Assembly (NCBI GenBank): GCA_964016875.1 | Contig: OZ024724.1 | Location: forward strand, 18,642,501 to 18,706,500 | Reading direction: 5' to 3' | DNA length: 64,000 bases | DNA from: Fallopia convolvulus | Lineage: Eukaryota; Streptophyta; Magnoliopsida; Caryophyllales; Polygonaceae | In this document: positions 45,359 through 56,159 of the stretch, in pieces | Position numbering within the stretch: position 1 is the first letter of the stretch | Layout: each line of letters begins with the position of its first letter | The notes under the pieces: generated by a model | Told to the model about the DNA's origin: nothing | Database searches by the model: none | What the model saw: only the letters and a program-made list of their open reading frames with translations | Translations under genes and position numbers: made by a program

Positions 45359-46762
45359 TTGATGTCGTTTTCTGTGCCTCTCCCGAACGTGCTATATTGC
45401 TTACGTCAGGATAACGCTACTTTTCCTGAACTGCAGGCGTGGCACACTGAGTCCACTTTCGACAAATTAGCCGCCCCATTTAAAGTACACGACGGTATTC
45501 TCTATTATGGCCATCGTTTGGTGGTGGGAGCTGCCTCACCCCTTTAGGCCAAAATTTTGGCCGAATTCCACGCCATGCCTACCGCCGACCATCCAGGCGT
45601 GGACCGCACATTCCGTCGGATCGCCGAGGTATTCTTTTAGAAAGGAATGCGTGTTGATGTAAAGTGCTTTGTTGATTCATGCCTTATATGTCAGTCCACC
45701 AAATACAATACAAGCCTGCCGGATTACTTCAGCCTCTGCCAGTGCCTTAACAAGTGTGGGACGACGTGTCCATGGATTTCATTACGGGATTACCTCCATC
45801 CAGTGGCTATACTACAATTTTGGTGGTCGTTGATCAGCTCTCCAAATATGCCCATTTCGGCGCACTCGGGGCCTCATTTGACGCGCCACGCGTGGCTGTC
45901 TTGTTTGTGGATCTTGTCGTTAAACTCCATGGTATTCCAGCATCCATTATATTCGACAGGGATCCTATTTTTCGTAGTGCGTTTTGGTCAGAATTACACC
46001 GCTTGAGCGGCACTAAATTGTGCCATAGCATAGCTTATCATCCTCAGACGGATGGCCAGACTGAGGTCAAGAATCGAGATTTGGAACAATATCTGCGTGC
46101 TTTTACGCAGGGTCGTCCGCGGCGCTGGTTTGATTTTCTTCCATGGGCCGAACTTGCTTTGAATTCTATGTTTCATGAGGGCCTCGGAATGTCGCCATTC
46201 AAGGCGTTGTACGGTCGTGAGGCACTGCCGATTGTGCGGGATACTATTCCCGTGGGACCCCCTTCGTCGGCGGTTGAAGCCATGCGCGATCGGGAACAGG
46301 TCCTTGAGCTAATCCGCTCCAACCTCACAAAAATGCAACATCGGATGTGCAATCAGGCTAACAAGCACCGTAAAGATGTTGTTCTACAAGCTCGCCGTTT
46401 GTACGGTCCGTTTACGATTATAGAGCGGATTGGTTCTGTTGCATACCGCTTAGAGCTTCCGGCTTCAGCTCGCATTCACAATGTTTTTCATGTGTCGTTG
46501 CTTCGACCTTTTATTTCGGACGGATCACCAATTATACCAGCTTCACTGCCCAACAAATTCCTCTACGACCGTCCGATCTCCGGACCATTGCGAGCTACGC
46601 CTAGCCGTGAGGTCCTAGCTGACGAACATCCTCGGACCGAGTGGTTAGTTGATTGGGATGACGGCGCACCGGATTCATCTACATGGGAGCCTGCCGATAT
46701 GTTGCACCGTGTTTTCCTGATTTACGGCTTGAGGACAAGCCTATTCTCATCGGGGGAGAGAA
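45359..46762 (+). pseudogene. Element D integrase and chromodomain
   Basis: The HHCC region (45380-45750) is broken by TAGs at 45545 and 45638 and a frameshift before 45754. The core is open from 45754: 'VSMDFITGLPPSSGY', 'SIIFDRDPIFRSAFW' and 'YHPQTDGQTEVKNRDL' (D-D-E present). In 'HRKDVVLQARRLYGPFTII' about 30 residues usually found between the VQ-GD motif and the RFYGPF motif are missing in frame. The C-terminus, 'PRTEWLVDWDDGAPDSSTWE', is chromodomain-like. A purine tract, ATCGGGGGAGAGAA, ends at 46762. Confidence 0.88.
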
Positions 46763-47135
46763 TGATACGGACAACATTGAAAATACGAGGCCGGTGCGGA
46801 TTCGTCGTCGCCCAAAGCCATACGAGGATTAATATTTCATATATTTTATATATTTCAATATTATAATTATTTTATGTAATTTTTATAAACTAGAGCTTTG
46901 CTCTCTTCTCGGGTTTTCTTTACGATTCTTTCCCGGGACACCTTTTTTGAACCATTAGGGCTTAGGTATAAATACTCTTGGTTTCACTTGTTATAATTTA
47001 TCCAAGAAATAGTTTGCCGTAAATTCCTTTAATTCTCTCTTTACTGTTTATCCCGAGTCGGAGTCCACACCGGGCTAGGCTCAACCCCCTTGACCAACAA
47101 GGGTTCGATACGCGGTCCACACCGGGCTCGTATCA
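46763..47135 (+). repeat. Element D 3' LTR
   Basis: 373 bp, TG...CA ended, about 5% different from the 5' LTR by eye. Confidence 0.92.
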
Positions 47136-49180
47136 AGCAAATAGACTGTCTGTGCGTCAAAGAGTTGGGTTTTACCCTGTTGTAGCTAAAGTGTTTCATA
47201 GTTTGAGCTGGAAAGTCTCCAGGGATTTGAGGTTTTCAGAAGCAGTTGACAAGTATGGGTTTCATCATTCGATAGGTGTTCACAAGAATCATACATGTGT
47301 TTGCGTTAGCAGATATGGAGGAGGAGGTGTATAGTTTGCTTCGTGATATTGTTGGGTGTTTTAAGGAAGCTGATTGTGACACTAACGTGTTATTCAAATG
47401 TTTGTTGAAGTTGGCTTATCATCCAAGACTAAATAGTGTTGCAGTTAACACGCTTGTAAAGGTTCTAGCTGCAAATTCCTCAGAGGAAGGTGCACTAGCA
47501 TGTTTTCTCAAGCAAGACGAGTTGGGATTGCACTGAATGTGAAGTAATGGGAGGCTTGTTGAGGTTTTATTCGAAGAAATGAAAAGTATGGGGCCTTATC
47601 CAAATGGGTTTACATATACAATAATGATAAATTTCTACTGCAAAGGCTTGGTAGGGGATAGAAGGACAAATATAGATAAGGCAACCAACATGCTACAGCA
47701 AATGGTTCAGAGTGGGGAAAGTCCTATAGCTGTGACATATTCTGCTTATATTAATGGATTGTGCAAGGCTTTTCAGATAGAGGTTGCTATGGAGTTTATT
47801 CAGAATTTGATAAATGATAATAAACCTCTGAATGGTTATAGTTATAATGCTGTAATAAATTAGTTTTGTCAAAAAGGTGAAATCCAGTAGGCCTTGAGAA
47901 CCTTTTATTTTATGAAGAGTCGTAGAGTATCACCGGATGCTTGTACTTATAGCATTCTTATCGATGGATTTTGCAGAGAAGATGATCTTGTGAATGCCAT
48001 TTCTTTGATTGAGGAAATGCAAAGGAGTAACCTGAAGCCACCACTTTTGACTTATAATACACTTCTAAATGGATTATGCAAAAGTGGTTCAATGGACATT
48101 GCCCTTTCCACATTTCACTCTCTTAAAGATTGTGGCTATGAGTATGATGGTTTTGCTTATGATGTTTTGATCAATGCCTTTTGTACTCAGGGTGATGCAG
48201 AATCGGCATTCAAGTTGTTGGAGGAGATACTCGACTGTAATTTGGTCCTTGATAGTTGGAGCTTCAACACTATAATACGTTGTTTATGTAAGAATGACCT
48301 CTTATATATGGCTTTGAAATGCTGCAATATCATGCTTTAGAGGGGTTTTCCACCGACTAATTTAGCATGCAACATTATCATACATGAGTTTTGCAAGAAA
48401 GGCTTATTGGAAGTAGCATTCAGATTTATGCATGAAATGGAGAACTGCGGTATAATTTCTGATGTATCATCATACAATGCCATTATATCTAAGCTCTGCC
48501 AGGAAGGAAATCTTGCTAGAGCATTGGAATTTCTTTCTTTGATGTTTAAAAGGAATTGTGCTCCAAATATTGTAACATACGACATCATCATAGATGGCTA
48601 CGCTAAACACTTTGATCTCAAGAAGGCCTTCATGGTATATAAATCAACTTTCAAAGTTGGGCTTATACCAGATGCTGTGATGTATACTATTCTAATCAGC
48701 AAGTTCTCAAAGATGGGGAATATGCGTCTAGAACATAAGTTTTTCAAGAAAATGATTGTACAAGGCCTTAAACCAGATGTGATAGCATATACATCAATCA
48801 TAGCAGGGCATTGTAGAGTTGGAGATATGTGCATGGTGTGGAGCTTATATAAGGACATGCCGCATGTGCTCAATGTTGTCACTTACACCTGTCTAATTGA
48901 TGGATTTTGTCAATTGAATCGGATGGATATGGTTGATATAATTTTAGATGAAATGAGAAAAAGGAGGATCGCTCTAGATGTGGTTACTTATACTATTCTG
49001 CTTTCTGCACACCAGAGGTGTAAAAATGTGGAGGGGACATCTGAAGTCGCGAAGGAAATGAGGAACCAAGGCATTTCCTTTGATGAAAAGGCTTGGCAAA
49101 TTCTTGGATTGGATACTGGTCTTGTTAATGAAGGTCCGGATAGGGAATTTGCTCTGCAGAGTGCAGAGACCAGACCATAA
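47136..49180 (+). pseudogene. PPR gene, 3' coding part (P-class repeats)
   Basis: Remainder of a pentatricopeptide-repeat protein, an organelle RNA-binding family. After the element D junction the frame gives 'RVGFYPVVAKVFHSLSWKV', breaks near 47280-47330, continues to a TGA at 47534, then runs in pieces 47579-47863, 47894-48340 and 48407-49180. At least a dozen 35-residue P-type repeats can be seen, for example 'TYNTLLNGLCKSGSMDIA', 'VVTYTCLIDGFCQLNRMD' and 'VMYTILISKFSKMGN'. In-frame TAGs lie at 47861-47863, 47889-47891 and 48338-48340. The end 'ALQSAETRP' then TAA at 49178-49180 looks like the true C-terminus. No DYW or E domain is present. Parent gene family unknown. Confidence 0.85.
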
Positions 49181-49355
49181 GGTATCTCTATTTTTCTATT
49201 TGGTATTTGCATTTTTTCACTTCTCATTTTTATGTTTTACCTACAACATATCTGCCTTAGTTTATTCTCTGCTTTATTGTAGAATTTGTGTACATCTACT
49301 CTATTGTAGATATTGTGTACATCTGCTCTCGTGTCGATTTTCTCTGCTTTACATA
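49181..49355 (+). other. PPR 3' flank
   Basis: T-rich sequence with three imperfect TTGTGTACATCTGCTCT-like repeats (49278-49330). Probably the 3' untranslated region. Copia element E follows. Confidence 0.45.
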
Positions 49356-49803
49356 TGTTGAGCAGATACGGAAGCTTTGACTAATAGAGAATAATTAATG
49401 TGGTATGAACACCCAAGATTTAACAAGGTTCGACAAAATGTCTACGTCCTCGGGGTGGTAGGTTTCTTACTATACCAAGGAATAACACCGACAACTTGTA
49501 CAAGCCACAAGTTTGCCGTATATATGAGTATATTAGATTACAAAGAAAAATAATTTCTCTGTGTATATCTCTCTTTTATTTTGCAAGATGAAAAAACTAT
49601 CGTTTCTCTCTCATACTTTCTTTTCTTTTGATTTCAGAAGATTGATATTTTTCTTTTTACTTTTCTCTCTTATATAGGAAAAATTCCTATTGTTCTCACC
49701 ACACATGAAAGGGAAAATCGGAAATCCTATTGCTTGATTTTCTATTCTATTTTCATTGGTGTGGCTTTAATTGATGAAAATTATTTTTATCCTAGCATTC
49801 TCA
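49356..49803 (-). repeat. Element E 3' LTR
   Basis: 448 bp, TGTTGAGCAG...AGCATTCTCA on the plus strand. A GAGGTGGAGAATTG purine tract lies directly inside (49804-49817, minus). The other LTR is outside the window, so the LTR is defined by its ends and position only. Outer pentamer ACATA (49351-49355). Confidence 0.75.
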
Positions 49804-50031
49804 CAATTCTCCACCTCGTACACAATTTGAATAAATCTCAAATTTTGGACGAATAAGGGAATAATCCCTAGTATGCATGATAGACTTTCGCACCTCGGCT
49901 GCATCATTAGAGTCATGATTGCCTACGTACCCTCTTGCTTGGATCAAGCCAATCGTAGTTCTACCTGTCCTCCATATAGTCTCCACCTCACCTGTAAACC
50001 GTCCCGAAGGACTATGCCCCTCCTGGGCAAT

Positions 50032-51481
50032 TTAACATGGGCCAATTTGAAGCAGTTCCAAGCAGTCTTGAAACTTACATCCTGTCACAACCTTGGTTAA
50101 CATGTCTGCTGCATTTTCGTTTGTATGTACCTTCATAAGAGAAATATCACCATCCTCTATGACATCTCGAACAAAATGATACCTGACATCAATATATTTG
50201 GTACGAGCATGATGGACCTGGTTTTTAGCCAAGTGAATCGCACTCTGACTATCACACCTAAGATCCACATTATCCTGTGTCATTCCCAAGTCACACAAAA
50301 GACCTTTCAACCATAATGCTTCCCTCACTCCCTTGGCCATAACCATATATTCTGACTCTGTAGTTGAGAGTGCAACTGTAGCTTGTAGCATTGATCTCCA
50401 ACTTATCAGAGCACCATATATCTTGAAAACATAACCAGTGGTTGATCTTCGTTTGTCAATATTACTTGCATAGTCCGAGTCAACAAACCCGCTAACATGA
50501 CATGTATTTCCACCAAAACACAATCCAATATTAGTAGTACCCTTCAAGAACCTTAATATCCACTTTACTGCTTCCCAATGTGCCTTACCAGGATTCGCCA
50601 TGAACCTACTGACAACACTAACTGCTTGTGAAATATCTGGTCGTGTACACACCATAGCATACATTAAACTTCCAACTACACTTGCATATGGTACATTATT
50701 CATGTATGCTTTTTCTTGTGTTGTAACTGGAGATTGCCTACTAGAGAGTTTGAAATGTTGTGCCAATGGAGTCACCACTGACTTCGCATTTTGTACACCA
50801 AACCGATCAATAACCTTCTGAATGTAACTTTTCCGATTCAAGAATAAATGACAAGTATTTCGCTCTCTTCTGATCTCCATACCCAATATCTTTCTAGCAA
50901 CGCCCATGTCCTTCATATCGAATTCTTTACCAAGTTCGACCTTCAACTTATTTATCTCCACCATGTTTCTTGAAGCAATAAGCATGTCATCCACGTACAA
51001 TAAGAGATAGATATAATCATTTCCATGAAGCTTTTGAATGTAGACACAACAATCATAATCACTTTTGGAGAAACCATGCTTTAACATGAAAGATTCGAAT
51101 CGCTTAAACCAATGTCGAGGCGACTGTTTTATTCCATAAAAGATTTCCTCAAGCGACATACCTGACTCTCCTTTCCCTCTACTTTGTACCCTTCTAGTTG
51201 ATACATGTAGATTTCCTCATCTAAATCTCCATGCAAGAAGGCTGTTTTGACATCAAGTTGTTCCAACTCAAGATCACCATGAGCAACAATGCTCAAAAGC
51301 ACCCGAATAGATGTATGCTTTACCACAGGAGAAAATATCTCATTATAGTCCACACCTTCTTTCTGTGCAAAACCCTTGGCCACTAATCTTGCCTTATACC
51401 TTGTACCACCGAGGGGCTTTTCTTTTATACACCAACTTACAACCAATAGTAGTCTTTCCCTTAGGCAATGGGACTACCTCC
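50032..51481 (-). pseudogene. Element E RT (main part) and RNase H
   Basis: 51446-51129: 'GTRYKARLVAKGFAQKEGV', 'YNEIFSPVVKHTSIRVLLS' and 'LDVKTAFLHGDLDEEIYMY', the Copia RT palm; a frameshift at about 51130-51160 leads to 51159-50032, with 'FYGIKQSPRHWFKRFESFM', catalytic 'LLLYVDDMLIASRNM', 'LMYAMVCTRPDISQAVSVV' and Copia RNase H 'GFVDSDYASNIDKRRSTTG', 'STTESEYMVMAKGVREAL' and 'AADMLTKVV'. All catalytic Asp are present. Above 51446 the frame is disturbed by a stop near 51430. Element F interrupts at 51481. Confidence 0.9.
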
Positions 51482-51892
51482 TGTTTGACCCAAAATTTAC
51501 CAAAGGTAGAACCTTGGCTTAGATCGGGCCTTGATCGAATGAACTAATAAGAATATGAACGAAAGTATGTGTTTGTATTGATGTAGAAATCACAGGAAAT
51601 TGTATGAATGAAGCGTCCTTTTCCCCTAAGGGTTACATTGGCTTATATAGCCTCCTAGAACATATCTTATCTAAATCAGAGATATAATTCTATCTATAAC
51701 TAACCAATCTCGACTTAATCTTATCTTATAACGAATACAATCTGAAGAAAATCTATCTTATAATAAATTAATCACGAAGCCTCTCTCCTCCAACCGACTT
51801 AATTGATCCCGGAAATCTTCCATCGATCTGGAGGCACTGGAGATTCTCTGACCATGGCGCAACGTTTCGCCACCTAAAATATGGGTCCAACA
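51482..51892 (-). repeat. Element F 3' LTR
   Basis: 411 bp. TTATATAGCC around 51643 is a possible TATA region. Inside it TTTAGGGGTAT (minus, about 51893-51903) is the likely polypurine tract, though short. Confidence 0.93.
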
Positions 51893-52141
51893 ATACCCCT
51901 AAATGTAATTTCAGAATTTTAAATTTAAATTTCGAAAATTGCATTTAAGGCTGAAGAGACGTTTCGGAGATTGCCTGGGAAGACGGGATACGCTTCTGTC
52001 GTTTCTCTTAAATGACCCAAGAAGCTCTTTGTTGCTTTCATTATTATTCAGCCCATGCCTTCTTCCCTTCTCAATCTTTGCTTTCGTCTTCCAGGTAACA
52101 CTTCTTCTTCCTCATCTCTATCTTTTCCTGCTTCACCCTCC
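51893..52141 (+). promoter_or_regulatory. Likely promoter/leader of antisense gene
   Basis: Short region between the 3' LTR and the antisense ATG. It has T/C-rich leader-like sequence (about 52010-52130). No TATA box is clear, so promoter status is inferred from position. Transcription could also begin in the LTR. Confidence 0.35.
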
Positions 52142-54006
52142 ATGGCCAAATCTTCAACTTTCGTTTCCTCTTCGTCCCTGGGTCCCCAAGACCTTCACCG
52201 CTGTGATATGACGCCGGAGGAGGTTGCCGATTAGATCTCCTTCGGTGGATTTCCAGAGGGTACCCGTTTCCACACTCCGACTGTCGAATTCATTGATTGG
52301 GTTCGGCCAGGGTGGATTTGCTTTCTTGATTACCCATTTTCTTTAGGTTTAAAGTTCCCTTTCTCCCCCTTTATTCAGGAGTTTATTCAAACCCTAAAAA
52401 TTTCTCCATGTCAAATCCTTACGACCACTTGGCATACCCTTGCCCGAATTGATGAACTTGCCACTGAAAGGGGTTTGGAGATGACCATGGGAGAACTTCT
52501 CTTTGCATACAAAATTGTTCCTCAGAGGGCTGGTCGCATCACCTTGCATGCTAGGGACACTAAAAACCCCCTTATTCCAAAATTGAAAATTTCCTCCCGA
52601 AGCTGGCAGTCCCGATTCTTCTTCATTGAAAAAGCGTCTCTAGGGGATCTTGATGACGAAGTGAAAGACGTCTTCCGAGATGAATGGAATACATCTCGTA
52701 AGATGATCTGATCTTCTTTACTTAAAAATTTTCATTATTCTTGTCTTCCTGCTCTCATATCTGTAATCTGTCTTTCTTGTGTAGTGTCGGTGGGAATCAA
52801 CTCAAAGAGCACAGATACAGGTGTGTGTCGACGTTTGCTAAAGATCAAAGCTGAAGAACGAAAACCTAAGAAGGTTTGTCCTGATCCAGCGGGTGGTGGT
52901 GAAGAAGAAGAATCTCTGAGATTTGATAAAGACAAAACTGACTCCGAAGTCACTCCCTTATCCTCCGACATGATGAGTTCTTCCAAGAAGAAAACAGGTT
53001 GGTTGCTCCTTCTGTTACTCTTCATATGTTTAATTTTCTTAAACTTATTTTGGTACCCACGTCTTCTTTTCTCAATGTGACTAAAAACAAAAACTCCCCA
53101 GGCGCTTTCGTGGATACCTCTGCCGCAGCAATGGTCTGAAGGCTGAGATCTGGTGGGGTCAGGCTTCCCTTGTCTCCTCCTCCTAGATCCGAGACCAAAA
53201 AGTCTCTCTCATCGAAACGAAAAAGGGTTGACGATTCTCCGACTTCCCCCGTTGCCAAGAAAGCGGAGCCAAAGGACCTCCTCAGCACCTTTGGGGACAC
53301 CCTGCTTCCGAATGTGAAGATGGACTTGCACGCCTTCACACCTGATGTTGCGTTCAGCCACGTAGGTGCGACGCTGAGAGTGGTAAACTTGCTTAACCGA
53401 ACCTTTGGATATTCACTGTCATTTCTTTGGTGTTTTGTGAACGCTTTTATGCCTTTTCCTATTTTAACGTTAGTTTTACAGGCTTTCCAGGAGCTGATGG
53501 CCACCAACGTCCGCTGCCAGGAGGAAATGAGGGCGTTGGAGGAGAGGGAGAAACAAGAGAGAGACCGAGCCGCTGTGCTGGACAAGAAGGTGGGCCAACT
53601 TCAGTCGTCAATGGAGGATCTTCAAGCTGAAAAGACGTCACTCGAGGTGAAGGTATCGGAAGCTGAGAAGGAGATTGAAGGTTTTCCTCAAGTGGTAGTA
53701 GACGTCGCAGCGTACTACACGATGAAATCCCAAGTGGAGCTGCTTCAGGATTTTGCTGACGGGAAAAGTGCCAAATGGGACTTGAAGACTCAGCTGGAGG
53801 TCCTGGAGACATACTACCCTGTTGATCATCCCCCTCCTGGCAAAGAATACCTGACGGCTGAAGACCAAGAGGATGACGTGAACTCCCCAACTGAGAAAAA
53901 ATGTCAAGACCATGACGATGGGGGTCCATCCGACGAGGAAGGTGATGAGGGAGGCCAAGGACAAAGAGGAACCTTCGACCCCAGCTGGCGGACAGTAAGT
54001 TCCTGA
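52142..54006 (+). pseudogene. Antisense gene of element F (four exons)
   Basis: Opposite in direction to gag-pol. Proposed exons: 52142-52697, 52785-52997, 53102-53382 and 53482-54006, joined by introns of 87, 104 and 99 bases, all GT...AG. Exon 1 encodes 'MAKSSTFVSSSSLGPQDLH' and a region ('LGLKFPFSPFIQEFIQTLK' then 'SWQSRFFFIEK') resembling the 'putative gypsy-type transposon' family found in plant antisense ORFs. Exons 2-3 are charged and Lys-rich; exon 4 is a long coiled coil ('MRALEEREKQERDRAAVL') and an acidic tail. Stops at about 52232 (TAG) and 53139 (TGA) break it. Antisense ORFs between integrase and 3' LTR are reported in Tat elements such as Grande and Retand; their role is unknown. 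Confidence 0.75.
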
Positions 54007-55058
54007 TGCGACTCCCTTTGATCTCTTTTTAGAAGTACTCTCTTTTTTTTCGGATGATTGTAAGAATATTCTGGTAACTTCATGGCCCGGGGCCAAAAAC
54101 TTATGGTGCGTCAGATTCAGGATAGTTTTGACGCCCCTTGAATGGCGCACGTTTAGCCTTACTTGCTTGCTTGTCTGTGTTTGGAGAATTGCGTAGTATT
54201 TTAGCATCGAGAGATTCTCAGAGAGTCTCCATAAATGTGTTGCCCGCGAGTGGGGTACGCGTTAGTTTTTAGCGTTTCAAAGAAGGAGTTTTTAATGCTC
54301 CTCTCGTTAGCGACTTATTATGAGTCCTGCGTTAGGATCACTTTTGCGCGTTGAGTGTTTTAGTAATCTGCAAAGGGCCGTGTGTAGTTAGTTACGACTA
54401 GGCTTCCTTTGGCCACTTCCAAGGGCGCTCTTGGGCAGTGGATCCTTAAATTAGGATGTAGTGTCATCGCGGCGTCCCGCGCATATGGTTTGGGTTATAT
54501 GCTATAGCTTTCCCCTTCCCGTACTAATCGGATGTTTCGTTAAATCAGAATTAGATAGGGGGTAACCAACTTATGGGTTACTTCGTCGACGTTTGTTTGC
54601 GTGACGACTTCGCCATTTCTAGACGGTATTACCATGTGTCAAAACAGTGGTATCGTGTATCTGACGCGTTTCATGTCGTATGATTAGCGTGTGAGTAACC
54701 ATCTTAGGGGTTACTTCATCAACGTTTGATGACTTCGTCGTTTTCAGACGGTATAACCATGTGTGATAACAATGGTTTTTTGCATTTGGCGCGTTCCATG
54801 TTGTATGCAACGTTGATTAGCGCAAGTTTGCGTTTATGAGCAATAAGAGAATATGCAAGAGTGGGAGAATAGTTTCTCGCAAATCATTATGTAAAAAGTG
54901 TGTAAAAACATGATTGATGAGATGAGAGTTTCGAAATTGTGTCCGACAATGTGAGCAAGTGCTCAGAGTCGTTTATTTGAAAAATCCAAATATGGCCTAA
55001 AGATTCTCTAAGCTAGAGTTAGGAAATATCTAAGAATAGATCATCATAAATGAAGTAA
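54007..55058. other. Element F spacer between antisense gene and pol
   Basis: No gene. It contains an internal near-repeat: GGGTTACTTCGTCGACGTTTG...GACGACTTCG...AGACGGTATTACCATGTGT (about 54573-54640) recurs as GGGTTACTTCATCAACGTTTG...AGACGGTATAACCATGTGT (about 54708-54765). It would be the 3' end of both converging transcripts. Confidence 0.6.
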
Positions 55059-56159
55059 TTAGAAGTAGTACTTTTTTAGGTGAGTTGCGTTCCAGCTTCG
55101 TGGTACCGCTGTTCCATCTTTGGATTCTAGCTGGTAGGCTCCGTTTCCTGCGACTTTGGTGATCTTGTATGGCCCTTCCCAAGCGGGTACCAACTTGCCA
55201 GCATTTTCTTCTGCAGTATTCTGGAAAACCTTCCGCAATACCCAGTCTCCAAGCTGAAAACTCTTTACTCGAACGTTTTTATTGTAGCTCCTAGCTACCT
55301 GCTGCTGGTACCTGGTGATTCGAGCGTGGGCAGCCTCTCTGAGTTCCTAGATAGTGTCCAGTTCTGCTTCCAACTCGCGTCCGTTGCTTTCCGAGGTAGC
55401 GAGCCCATACCTCGCGGTTGGGACCAGGATTTCGGCTGGGATAACAGCTTCGCAGCCGTGTACCAGTGAAAATGGAGTCTGTCCTGTGGCCCCTTTCGGG
55501 GTGGTGCGATTGGCCCAGAGTACATAGGGTAATTCTTCAGCCCACTTCCCTTTGGATTTGATCAGCCGCTTCTTTAGGTTATTGATGATTACCTTGTTGC
55601 TAGCCTCGGTCTGTCCATTGGCTTGCGGGTATCTGGGAGTGGACATGACTAGATCGATGTTCCATTGCTTGCAGAAATCATGCATCTTCTTGCTTATGAA
55701 TTGTGACCCGTTGTCGCAAGTAATCTCTGCGGGGACCCCAAACCTGCTCAATATGTTGCGTTGGATAAACGAAATTACTTGCTTATCTTTGATTTCTCGA
55801 AAGGCCTCAGCTTCGATCCATTTAGAAAAGTAGTCTGTCATGGCGAGGAAAAATACTTTTTGGCCTGTAGACGGGGGCAATTTGTCGACGATGTCCATCC
55901 CCCATCGCACGAATGGCCAGGGAGTAATGGAGGGGTGGAGAATCTCTGGCGGCTGATGTGGGACTGGTGCGTGGCGTTGGCATGCTTCGCATGATTGAGC
56001 ATACCTGGTGGCGTCTCGGCGAATGGTGGGCCAATACCAACTCTGCCTTAAAATTTTGTTGGCGAGACTGCGACCCCCGCTGTGATTACCATAGTCTCCG
56101 TTGTGCACGTCATGCATGATCTCCTCGGCTTCCTCTTTCTCTACGCACCGTTGCAAAAA
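55059..56159 (-). pseudogene. Element F integrase
   Basis: 'HDVHNGDYGNHSGGRSLANK' and 'CEACQRHA' (HHCC), 'WGMDIVDKLPPSTGQ', 'EITCDNGSQFISKKMHDF' and 'YPQANGQTEASNKVIINNL' (D-D-E). C-terminal GPY/F-like 'LVPAWEGPYKITKVAGNGAY' and final 'RSWNATHLKKYYF' before TAA 55059-55061, the usual Tat ending; no chromodomain. One premature TAG at 55347-55349 (Gln expected). Joined in frame to the RNase H part, with a TGA at 56160-56162 between. Confidence 0.92.

Larger units (their letters stand above)
41736..47135 (+). mobile_element. Element D: Reina-like chromovirus in PPR gene
   Basis: 373 bp LTRs TGATACGGAC...CTCGTA(A/T)CA, flanked by perfect AGCAA (41731-41735 and 47136-47140). 5.4 kb in all: gag, protease, RT, RNase H, integrase and a chromodomain-like end reaching the LTR. 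Compact size and short LTRs suggest the Reina lineage. It is badly decayed, with stops at 42458, 44081, 44153, 44517, 44957, 45356, 45545 and 45638 and frameshifts. LTRs differ at perhaps 5% of positions. It splits the PPR gene. Confidence 0.92.

Noticed and set aside
53022..54207. Minus-strand frames opposite the antisense gene of element F
   Set aside because: Same direction as gag-pol but no domain; the plus-strand frame has exon-intron structure and a coiled coil.
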